Assembly (NCBI GenBank): GCA_937952155.1
Contig: CALFYH010000023.1
Span: 1-10,678, forward strand
Direction of reading: 5' to 3'
Source of the DNA: an uncultured Saprospiraceae bacterium
Lineage (GTDB): Bacteria; Bacteroidota; Bacteroidia; Chitinophagales; Saprospiraceae
DNA length: 10,678 nucleotides
Part shown: piece after piece, positions 1 through 6,060 of the stretch
Layout: the number at the start of each line of letters is the position of its first letter
Position numbering within the stretch: the first letter of the stretch is position 1
The notes under the pieces: generated by a model
The model's input: the letters and a program-made list of their open reading frames with translations, nothing else
Told to the model about the DNA's origin: nothing
Databases searched by the model: none
Position numbers and translations under genes: made by a program

Positions 1-1807
1 GCGTTCCATCCACTACCTTCCACACATACATACCAGCTTGCAAACCACGCATATCCACACTATTCTGACCATAATAGATGCGCTGCGTGATGACCGGTCT
101 GCCTGTGATGTCATAGATCATGATCTGTCCATGAGCAGGTACATACTCGCCAAGCGTAACCAATAGATAGTCTTGTACAGGATTCGGGAAAAGCGAAATA
201 TCAGCACGACTGACTGACTCATCATCGCTGTTACTTGTACCGAGCGTGATGGTGCGGCATACGGTATTGCTGCTATTTTCATTACTGACGGTAAGGCATA
301 CATGGTACGTACCTTTCTGTGCGAAAGTATGATACGGACTCTGCATACTCACCCGAGGACTACCATCTCCGAAGTCCCAACTCCACGTCTCAGGCCGAAA
401 GTAACTCAAGTCTGTAAAGCGCAGCCGTAGATAATCGATGCTATCTGCCTCGTAGCGATACTTTGCGACAGGATGATTGTCGAGACCGAGTGTATCACAT
501 GAAGAGCCATCTAGTGGACCTAGGCGATAGTGCGGGAAGTTGGGGATGGAAAATGGATTGTTAGGAATTTTTAATGCATGCTGCCGAAATGAGCAGGCTT
601 CACCTTTCTCGTTGGGGTAGTCCATGATGTGCATGTGTTTTGCACTGGCTGCACCTGATACATTGTACAATCTACCATCAGGGCCATAGCCCCAAAAACC
701 GAACTGTGTTGTAGTAAATCCTGGCCAAGTCGGATCGCTTTGAAAACCATCATAGGTAGCCAGATGAACCCTTGGTTTTGTCAAATCATTCACATCGTAC
801 TGATATAAGTCATTCATATTATTGACATACAAATATTGATCATCAGGAGAGAAGGCTATTCCCTGGCCGACAGATGCCTCCGGGATCACTAAGGTATCAA
901 AAAATGGATTGGACAAAAGTCCTGTACAGCGGTCGAAGTCAAATACTGAGATGACACCAATACTGTCCCAATATACACCATCATTCACTGCATATTTATC
1001 TCCTTTGTGGGAGAATGTTGCATTGCCTGCTGAATAATTAACATTTAATTTTCCAATATTTTGGGTATTCACCAAATTTACTCCATTACTATCCAACAAG
1101 AAAGTATAATAAGTTGTGTTATCATCACTTATGGCGATCAACCACCAATCTCTACCATTGGCATGGCGACAGGCATGTAAGTATCCATCCTTCAATGCAG
1201 TATTTATTAATATATGATCTTTACTGACTACGCAGCCTTTTGTGTCATTACATTCCTTGTCTACTATGGAGTAAAATATGCCTACAGTCTCACTTATATT
1301 TGTATTAAAGTTGACATTGAAGACATAAAGATACTCTATGCCATTTTGTGTAATCGGAAGAATAATATTGCCTTGAAATTGATTTAATCCTAATTTCTCT
1401 CCTGTTGATTGGACAACGCTGCCACGCCAGTAGTTGTTGTAATTTATGGTATCTCCATCTTGTATGGGCTGGTCATCCGGGCCATTTATCTGCATTCCAT
1501 TGGTATAACAATATAATGATCCGTCATTCGTACTATATGTTCCATTAGTGGCTGAAAATGTGAATCTTCTATATGTAAAATAATTAATTGACATTGGATC
1601 TGAATTAAAATTTAGGCTGAAAGGCGTCCATTCTCTCGTAGTATCTAATTCTAAAAATTCAACCGAAGAACCTCCTGCACTTCCCATAGGCCATATATGA
1701 TCATTCTTTTGGGCCTGAGTCATTACTACATTCAATATAAAAAGACACAACATTAGCCATTTTGATATTTTAAACTTTATAATTTTAGTGTGTCGATTGT
1801 TTTTCAT
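1..1807 (-). CDS. Secreted T9SS cargo protein with propeller-like region, PKD domain and type A sorting domain (3'-partial)
   Basis: The frame is open for 602 codons from the ATG at 1807 to the window edge, with no stop, so the C-terminus is missing, probably by only a dozen or so residues. Residues 1-32 form a signal peptide: a basic start, a hydrophobic core (WLMLCLFILNVVM) and a likely cut at TQA|Q. Residues of about 35-440 contain segments such as GIAFSPDDQYLYVNN, typical of beta-propeller blades, but no full blade count is claimed. A PKD domain spans about 444-515, with the hallmark WSWDFGDG and YHTF..KGTY. From about residue 535 there is a type A T9SS sorting domain (ISLFPNPVQDYL, IYDITGRPV, GLQAGMYVWKV). 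By family knowledge the protein crosses the outer membrane through T9SS and is surface-bound or released. The substrate is unknown. The start at 1807 is preferred because it places the signal peptide at the N-terminus, but the frame stays open upstream to ATGs at 1933 and 1948. GC content rises sharply toward the C-terminal half. Confidence 0.9.
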   Translation of the reverse strand, partial: MKNNRHTKIIKFKISKWLMLCLFILNVVMTQAQKNDHIWPMGSAGGSSVEFLELDTTREWTPFSLNFNSDPMSINYFTYRRFTFSATNGTYSTNDGSLYCYTNGMQINGPDDQPIQDGDTINYNNYWRGSVVQSTGEKLGLNQFQGNIILPITQNGIEYLYVFNVNFNTNISETVGIFYSIVDKECNDTKGCVVSKDHILINTALKDGYLHACRHANGRDWWLIAISDDNTTYYTFLLDSNGVNLVNTQNIGKLNVNYSAGNATFSHKGDKYAVNDGVYWDSIGVISVFDFDRCTGLLSNPFFDTLVIPEASVGQGIAFSPDDQYLYVNNMNDLYQYDVNDLTKPRVHLATYDGFQSDPTWPGFTTTQFGFWGYGPDGRLYNVSGAASAKHMHIMDYPNEKGEACSFRQHALKIPNNPFSIPNFPHYRLGPLDGSSCDTLGLDNHPVAKYRYEADSIDYLRLRFTDLSYFRPETWSWDFGDGSPRVSMQSPYHTFAQKGTYHVCLTVSNENSSNTVCRTITLGTSNSDDESVSRADISLFPNPVQDYLLVTLGEYVPAHGQIMIYDITGRPVITQRIYYGQNSVDMRGLQAGMYVWKVVDGT

Positions 1808-1865
1808 GATGCAAAGTTTAAGTAAGTATAAACATATCTGCTTTATGGTTTTCCGATTCCTTTTC

Positions 1866-1920
1866 CTCTCGAGAGAATAAAGATAATTGTTTTTTAGACA
1901 ATAATAATTTTCGTCTAAAA
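1866..1920. repeat. Two inverted repeats upstream of the T9SS cargo gene
   Basis: A perfect 10-bp palindrome, CTCTCGAGAG, lies at 1866-1875. A perfect 8-bp inverted repeat, TTTTAGAC (1892-1899) and GTCTAAAA (1913-1920), has a 13-nt loop. Both sit 60-115 nt before the cargo gene ATG at 1807, so they could be operator-like or leader structures. The surroundings are AT-rich, so some palindromes are expected by chance. The CTCTCGAGAG site is less easily explained that way. Confidence 0.3.
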
Positions 1921-1947
1921 TTAATTTTTTCATATTAACCCAAAGCA

Positions 1948-2016
1948 TCGGTCACAGACCGACAGATAGCATCCGTCAAAGTCATTAGACTTTGCAAAAC
2001 AGAATGCTGCAATTCT
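1948..2016. repeat. Cluster of three small hairpins in the spacer
   Basis: Three perfect inverted repeats follow each other: 2001-2016 (AGAAT, 6-nt loop, ATTCT), 1977-1994 (CAAAGTC, ATTA loop, GACTTTG) and 1948-1962 (TCGGTC, ACA loop, GACCGA). They lie directly downstream of the relic stop codon. The segment 1941-2075 is about 44% GC by hand count, well above the AT-rich 1808-1940. They could be the 3' UTR of the lost gene, a repeated extragenic palindromic element, or a processing or termination region for the ctlX operon. None has a following T-run on the minus strand typical of an intrinsic terminator. Confidence 0.45.
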
Positions 2017-2077
2017 ATATCTTCACTACCTTGCCTTCTCTAACTACCTGCACTCGACTGACTGACACATCATCGTA
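2015..2077 (-). pseudogene. Relic 3' end of a T9SS cargo gene (linker joined to sorting-domain terminus)
   Basis: On the minus strand, just past the methyltransferase stop, a short reading frame gives YDDVSVSRVQVVREGKVVKI and then TAG (2015-2017). Its first part matches the linker before the sorting domain of the neighbouring cargo gene (DDESVSRADI). At DNA level, 2055-2075 and 207-227 agree at 20 of 21 bases in the same codon phase. The last part, REGKVVKI-stop, looks like the usual end of a type A sorting domain (a short GKVV-type strand then stop). The roughly 65-residue body of the domain is absent between the two parts. I infer a deletion relic of a former tandem cargo gene. The linker is partly a simple TCAG repeat, which weakens the match somewhat. 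There is no start codon or promoter, so it is not called as a gene. Confidence 0.5.
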
Positions 2078-2085
2078 TAGCCTAT

Positions 2086-2886
2086 TTATGACTTTGGACA
2101 GAAGACCACATAATGTGCTGTTGTATAAAAATTCCTGATATACGGTAGCATGGTCAATGGTTGCCAAACGAGTTTCTTATTTATACCAAACTTAAATTTG
2201 TAAATCGGATTGAACAACCAAAATTTCTGATCGAGAATGGTGTAGTTGTTTTCTCTAAGAAGCCGTCTCATCTTTTCTATATTAATTCCTGTTTCTTTTA
2301 TTTCCAATAAGTCGGCAATGGTTGCAGGACGTTCATTAAATAGTTGCAGCAAACCCTTGTATAACGACTTTGGCAATAAGTGAAACCAAGGCAATGTCCT
2401 AAGCAATTTAGCATTACAAATCTGCTGATGGCCTCCGAATGGCATCCACCAAGGTGGATATGCAAAAAACACTACTCCATCAGGCGCTAAAAAACCACGC
2501 AATTGCTGGATAAACTTACCCTGATCATGGATATGCTCGATGACATCTTTTAATATAATTATGTCAAAAAGATCATTTAGCTCAACTGCAGGATCTTTGA
2601 CATCATAGATGTTTTTATTGATGATGTCTGCTTTACCTTGTTGGATATCTTCGTCGAGAAATTGACGTGCCAAAACAAATCTACTTTCTGCCAATTCGAT
2701 ACCTATCCCCGTATTGCCTTTATCCAGAAAAGCCTTCAAAACTCCTGCTTCTGCACAGCCAACTTCCAATACTCGTTTATTAATACATGAGCCGATCTGT
2801 TTTTCCAAAAATGGAATCACATCTTCTTCGGTAACTGCCTTTTGTATATTGAAATACCGCTGCTTATCTTTATGAAAATCAAACAT
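2086..2886 (-). CDS. Class I SAM-dependent methyltransferase
   Basis: This is a 266-residue soluble protein with a Rossmann-type methyltransferase fold. The SAM-binding motif I is VLEVGCAEAGVL (residues 39-50), followed by an acidic residue at the end of strand 2 (GIGIELAE, 60-67). The post-I and motif II region reads DIIILKDVIEHIHDQGKF (108-125), where the DVIEH pattern is typical of the Methyltransf_11/23 groups. LAPDGVVFFAYPP (133-145) is the usual strand 5 region. The last 120 residues (PWWMPFGGHQQ and following) are a variable, aromatic-rich lid and probably define the substrate, which cannot be read from sequence. The ATG lies 6 nt after the crotonase stop, so it is almost certainly the last gene of the ctlX-crotonase-methyltransferase operon. 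Motif I has Ala where many relatives have Gly, which is tolerated in the family. No signal peptide or membrane segment is visible. Confidence 0.85.
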   Translation of the reverse strand: MFDFHKDKQRYFNIQKAVTEEDVIPFLEKQIGSCINKRVLEVGCAEAGVLKAFLDKGNTGIGIELAESRFVLARQFLDEDIQQGKADIINKNIYDVKDPAVELNDLFDIIILKDVIEHIHDQGKFIQQLRGFLAPDGVVFFAYPPWWMPFGGHQQICNAKLLRTLPWFHLLPKSLYKGLLQLFNERPATIADLLEIKETGINIEKMRRLLRENNYTILDQKFWLFNPIYKFKFGINKKLVWQPLTMLPYIRNFYTTAHYVVFCPKS

Positions 2887-2892
2887 GTAATA

Positions 2893-3675
2893 TTATTTGG
2901 CCTTAAATACAGCTTTACGCTTCTCAACAAAAGCCGCAGCGCCTTCCTTACTATCTTCACTTCCGATGGTCAATCCAAAATCCATATATTCACTTTCGAA
3001 ACCATCAGTTTTTTTATCAAAATAGGCATTGATCAAGGCGATAGATTGTTTGACAGCCAACGGACCTTTCGTAGAGATTTTTGATAATATCTCCTTGGCC
3101 TTCGTCACTTCTTCGCCACTTTCTGTTACATGGGTTACCAATCCCAATCGCAGCGCTTCTTCAGCATTGATCATATCGGCTGTTAGCAACATTTCTATAG
3201 CCTTACCTTTTCCTACGAGCTGCACCAATCGCTGTGAGCCGCCATAGCCAGGTACTAGACCTAGGTTTACTTCTGGTTGTCCAAATTTTGCATTATTTCC
3301 AGCTACACGAATATGACAAGACATAGCCAGTTCACATCCACCACCTAGCGCAAAACCATTTACCGCTGCTACGACAGGTGCGTGAAATCGCTCTATCATA
3401 AAGAAGATATCCTGACCACGTTTTGAAAGTGCTGAGCCTGCCACAGCATCCATCGCCGCAAATTCTTTTATATCCGCACCTGCTACAAAGGCCTTATTGC
3501 CAGCACCTGTAATGATGACACCTTTTACTTGAAAATCGCCATTGTAAGTACTGAAAAATGCTTCAAGTTCATTAAAAACTTGCCTATTCAGCGCATTTAG
3601 GGCTTCAGGCCTAGTGATAGTAAGGGTATAGATTCCGTTTTCTTCCCCGATATGGATTAAAGGTGATTCAGCCAT
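2893..3675 (-). CDS. Enoyl-CoA hydratase/isomerase family protein (crotonase)
   Basis: This 260-residue protein has the normal length for a short-chain enoyl-CoA hydratase. Oxyanion-hole elements are AGADIKEF (65-72) and the glycine-rich NGFALGGGCELAM (106-118). Both catalytic glutamates of true hydratases are present: Glu115 in GGGCELAM and Glu135 in FGQPEVNLG, followed by PGYGGSQRL. It should add water across the double bond of trans-2-enoyl-CoA to give 3-hydroxyacyl-CoA, in fatty-acid oxidation or butanoate-type metabolism. Exact chain length is not readable. The start is set at the ATG at 3675 (MAESPLIH), because a longer frame from 3723 would overlap the end of ctlX and adds 16 residues unlike the family. 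This leaves an 11-nt gap after ctlX and 6 nt before the methyltransferase, so the three genes are likely co-transcribed. Confidence 0.92.
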   Translation of the reverse strand: MAESPLIHIGEENGIYTLTITRPEALNALNRQVFNELEAFFSTYNGDFQVKGVIITGAGNKAFVAGADIKEFAAMDAVAGSALSKRGQDIFFMIERFHAPVVAAVNGFALGGGCELAMSCHIRVAGNNAKFGQPEVNLGLVPGYGGSQRLVQLVGKGKAIEMLLTADMINAEEALRLGLVTHVTESGEEVTKAKEILSKISTKGPLAVKQSIALINAYFDKKTDGFESEYMDFGLTIGSEDSKEGAAAFVEKRKAVFKAK

Positions 3676-3686
3676 GTGTTCACTTT

Positions 3687-4616
3687 TTATTTTATTGGTA
3701 AAAATATTTCTGCCATCATACATCTGACGCTACCTCCACCGAATTTTTCGATGTGGTCAATAGCCAAAGGCAACAAAGTTGTTTTCTGAGATAATTTTTC
3801 TTTTTGTAATTGTGTCAAAGAATTATATGCAGTCTGCGAAAGACATAAAAGCCTTTTTCCACCTTTTCCGAGCACTTCGAGCATATTGCCAGCAAAGGCT
3901 TCCATCTGATCTAAGGTGATCTCAATTATCTCTTTGCCAGTTTGGTCAAAAATTTTTCTCAATTGCGTCTTACTTTCTTCGGTCTTGACACTTTCCATGC
4001 AAATTACCACAAAATCATGTCCCAAAGCCATCATTACATTGGTATGGTAGATTTCTTTGCCGTTCCTGTCTAATGCATGAAAAACCACACTTCTTGTGTT
4101 CATCAATACATTAAATTTATCGATCAAAACGGCATCAGTCCTAGGACTAAGACATGCATAAACTATCTCATTTTTTCTATCAAAAATCATACTGCCAGTT
4201 CCTTCTAGAAAAAGTGGTTCATCCTCATCTTCGTAAAATTCAAACGAGTACCGATTTTTGACTTTAAATTTATCTTCTATTATTCCGATGATATCCTCCC
4301 TTCTTTCTAGCCGTCTATTTGGGGCATACATCGGATAAGTGATCAATGCACCATTCTCATGAAAACTGATCCAGTTATTTGGGAAAACAGCATCAGGTCT
4401 GATCGGCTCAACTGTGTCTTCTATAACCAAAACATCGACACCTTCGCTCCTTAATGTAGAAACCATTGAATCAAATTCGGCTTTTGCGATGTCCTTGAGC
4501 GCTTTTGTATCGGCAATCTTATCGGTTGACTGAAACGCATTATTCGATGCAGTCTGATCATTAAAACCAAAATTGGCTGGTCTGATCATCATAATATGAT
4601 TTGTGAGTTGGTTCAT
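3687..4616 (-). CDS. ctlX: Citrulline utilization hydrolase CtlX-type (arginine deiminase-related amidinotransferase-fold protein)
   Basis: This 309-residue protein starts MNQLTNHIMMIRP. The longer frame from 4658 adds 14 residues with no family likeness and would begin upstream of the best promoter start site. It has the five-bladed guanidino-group-modifying fold signature: IRPANFGFND near the start, DAVFPNNWISFH (75-86), LEGTGSMIFDR (137-147), the active-site histidine His191 in HTNVMMALG, and the nucleophile Cys299 in FGGGSVRCMMAEI. By family knowledge these are the residues of the ADI/DDAH superfamily. Close relatives annotated CtlX act on citrulline, giving ornithine with release of CO2 and ammonia, but I infer the exact substrate only from family likeness. 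It is the first gene of a likely operon with the crotonase and methyltransferase. A TAnnTTTG box lies 32 nt upstream. Confidence 0.85.
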   Translation of the reverse strand: MNQLTNHIMMIRPANFGFNDQTASNNAFQSTDKIADTKALKDIAKAEFDSMVSTLRSEGVDVLVIEDTVEPIRPDAVFPNNWISFHENGALITYPMYAPNRRLERREDIIGIIEDKFKVKNRYSFEFYEDEDEPLFLEGTGSMIFDRKNEIVYACLSPRTDAVLIDKFNVLMNTRSVVFHALDRNGKEIYHTNVMMALGHDFVVICMESVKTEESKTQLRKIFDQTGKEIIEITLDQMEAFAGNMLEVLGKGGKRLLCLSQTAYNSLTQLQKEKLSQKTTLLPLAIDHIEKFGGGSVRCMMAEIFLPIK

Positions 4617-4647
4617 CTTACTTATGATATAAATAAATTTGGTGGAG

Positions 4648-4655
4648 CAAAAATA
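4648..4655 (-). promoter_or_regulatory. Candidate -7 box for ctlX operon
   Basis: Read on the minus strand the sequence is TATTTTTG, a full match to the Bacteroidota -7 consensus TAnnTTTG. Transcription would begin about 7 nt downstream, giving a 5' leader of roughly 25 nt before the ATG at 4616. No clear TTTG -33 element is seen at the expected 19-21 nt spacing, so the call rests on the -7 box and position alone. Confidence 0.5.
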
Positions 4656-4706
4656 CAATTTACTCTATGAAGTCTCCCTTAAATTGGTAGAAATAAGTTG
4701 TTATTA

Positions 4707-5543
4707 TTAATAAATTGCGCGGTTTTGCTTTAATAATTTTTCGACGGTCTGGTTCAACACAAGAATAGAACGCGACTGTTGGTCTATGATTTTTTTCATA
4801 TCATCCATTTCTTCATGGAAAGCATGCCTTATATTGTTTGGTGAAGGCAGATATGGTGAAATTTTCACTTCGACGTGCCAAATTTCTTTTATTTCATTAG
4901 CTGGGACTTCATAAGGTTGATAGTAGTTATTATCAGATAGCAACTCTAACACAGCTGCTTCTCGTATTCTATTTTTTACCCTTTTCACGACCAATCCTCC
5001 GTCCATCACAATGACGTAAACCAGATTATTTCTGACTGAGCTATAAAAATTATTACTATCTACAGCAGAACAAACGACCTTATCACCAGCATATAATGAA
5101 GGCTCCATGCTATCTCCTACTATATCAAAACAACGGTAAGTACCATGTTGAAATTTGTAATCTGGCAATGAAAAGCTTACTAAATCTTCCATAAAGACTG
5201 GATCATTGAATTGATCTGTATATCCTGCATGCGCTGCTGTAGGTACGTAAACGATCTTTTCGAGTGAAACATGAGACTTTTGAGCGGCTGACTGCTGCAT
5301 TACATCTTCATCCAAAAACATACTGCCTAAACCAGTAAATATATATTGTGGATTAAATCTATATGTTTCGGCAGCATTTCTGATGAGATCCACCGTAACG
5401 TCTCTATTGCCTTTAATGATATCGTTGAGGTTTTGTGGGTGGTAATCCACATTGAGTGCAAATTGTCTTATTGACTTTATTTCATTACGTTCCCGTAGTT
5501 TTTCGATACAGGCAATAAATCTTTCGGATACAATTTTACACAT
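4707..5543 (-). CDS. LexA-like XRE/S24 self-cleaving transcriptional regulator
   Basis: This 278-residue protein has an N-terminal helix-turn-helix of XRE type at about residues 8-70 (IRQFALNVDYHPQNLNDIIKG). Its S24 (LexA/CI) peptidase domain spans about 95-230. The expected self-cleavage pair Ala106-Gly107 (AAHAGY), the catalytic Ser145 (VGDSMEPSL) and the catalytic Lys187 (LVVKRVK) are all present, with spacings close to LexA. By family knowledge such proteins repress target promoters and cut themselves when stimulated, for example by RecA filaments. The inducer here is unknown. A C-terminal tail of about 45 residues (HEEMDDMKKIIDQQSRS...) is predicted helical or coiled-coil and is extra to LexA, possibly for oligomer formation. 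There is no phage gene nearby, so it appears to be a resident chromosomal regulator. The ATG is preceded by AAGGAG only 2 nt away and by an in-frame stop, so no longer start is possible. Confidence 0.85.
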   Translation of the reverse strand: MCKIVSERFIACIEKLRERNEIKSIRQFALNVDYHPQNLNDIIKGNRDVTVDLIRNAAETYRFNPQYIFTGLGSMFLDEDVMQQSAAQKSHVSLEKIVYVPTAAHAGYTDQFNDPVFMEDLVSFSLPDYKFQHGTYRCFDIVGDSMEPSLYAGDKVVCSAVDSNNFYSSVRNNLVYVIVMDGGLVVKRVKNRIREAAVLELLSDNNYYQPYEVPANEIKEIWHVEVKISPYLPSPNNIRHAFHEEMDDMKKIIDQQSRSILVLNQTVEKLLKQNRAIY

Positions 5544-5545
5544 AA

Positions 5546-5603
5546 CTCCTTAGGTTGGCTTTTCGCTTTGATTTCGTAAGAGCAAAAGTAGGAATTAATA
5601 TTC
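5546..5603 (-). promoter_or_regulatory. Promoter region of the S24 regulator, with Shine-Dalgarno-like site and possible operator
   Basis: On the minus strand, TACTTTTG at 5583-5590 fully matches the TAnnTTTG -7 consensus and would give a leader of about 30 nt. Directly upstream lies GAATTAATATTC (5592-5603), an imperfect palindrome with GAAT/ATTC arms, placed where a self-repressing regulator would bind. AAGGAG at 5546-5551 resembles a Shine-Dalgarno site but lies only 2 nt before the ATG, closer than usual. Bacteroidota rarely use such sites, so it may not matter. No good -33 box is seen. Confidence 0.4.
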
Positions 5604-5668
5604 AAATAAAAAATAATATGTATAAATTATTAAGAATTATTTTAATATGAAGATAAAATATTGTGAAA

Positions 5669-6037
5669 TTAGGCTTGATTCTCTGTTTCTGGCGCTATAA
5701 TACCTGTCTGTTTTCCGAAATAATCTACAAAAAGCTGCATATCGTTAGCCAATTGTTGATTATTGGTGGCCCTGAAATAGGTATCTGCCAATGAACGCAG
5801 CGTCTGATACATAAATCGATCCATTTCTATCACCTGCATCTCTGTAGTCCACAAGTCGATTTTCAATGTATCCTTGTAGTCTTTATCAAAAAGTGCCAAT
5901 GATATGGCCTTACATTCTGTAAAATCTTTACCATTGGGATTGTCATCAGATCGCCATTGAATGGTTTCCGGCATTTTATCTTCATTTAATCCTATTTCTA
6001 TCTCAATAAGGGATTTCTTCACTACAGGTTTGGACAT
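5669..6037 (-). CDS. gldC: Gliding motility protein GldC
   Basis: This 122-residue soluble protein is close to the length of known GldC. The family pattern is clear: an early I.IGLNEDKMPETIQWRSDD strand pair (11-28), ALFDKDYKDTLKIDLWTTEM (48-67), the helix VIEMDRFMYQTLRSLADTYFRATNN (69-93) and VDYFGKQTGI (104-113). GldC was found in Flavobacterium johnsoniae as a protein needed for gliding. Its molecular role is not well defined, and here it has no signal peptide, so it acts in the cytoplasm or at the inner face of the membrane. It lies 23 nt downstream of the trans-sulfuration gene on the same strand and is probably co-transcribed with it. No gldB is adjacent, unlike the gldBC arrangement in F. 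johnsoniae. It is followed after 125 nt by the S24 regulator, which has its own promoter. Confidence 0.88.
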   Translation of the reverse strand: MSKPVVKKSLIEIEIGLNEDKMPETIQWRSDDNPNGKDFTECKAISLALFDKDYKDTLKIDLWTTEMQVIEMDRFMYQTLRSLADTYFRATNNQQLANDMQLFVDYFGKQTGIIAPETENQA

Positions 6038-6060
6038 GATATTCTATTTTATTAATAAAG

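Noticed and set aside
1812..1819. AAACTTTG (minus) as the cargo gene -7 box
   Set aside because: It matches 7 of 8 consensus positions but would give an almost leaderless message, and no -33 element is visible.
3676..3723. Upstream start for the crotonase
   Set aside because: It would overlap the end of ctlX and adds residues with no family likeness. The ATG at 3675 fits the family N-terminus.
4617..4658. Upstream start for ctlX
   Set aside because: It would start above the likely transcription start set by TATTTTTG at 4648-4655, and the added residues are not family-like.
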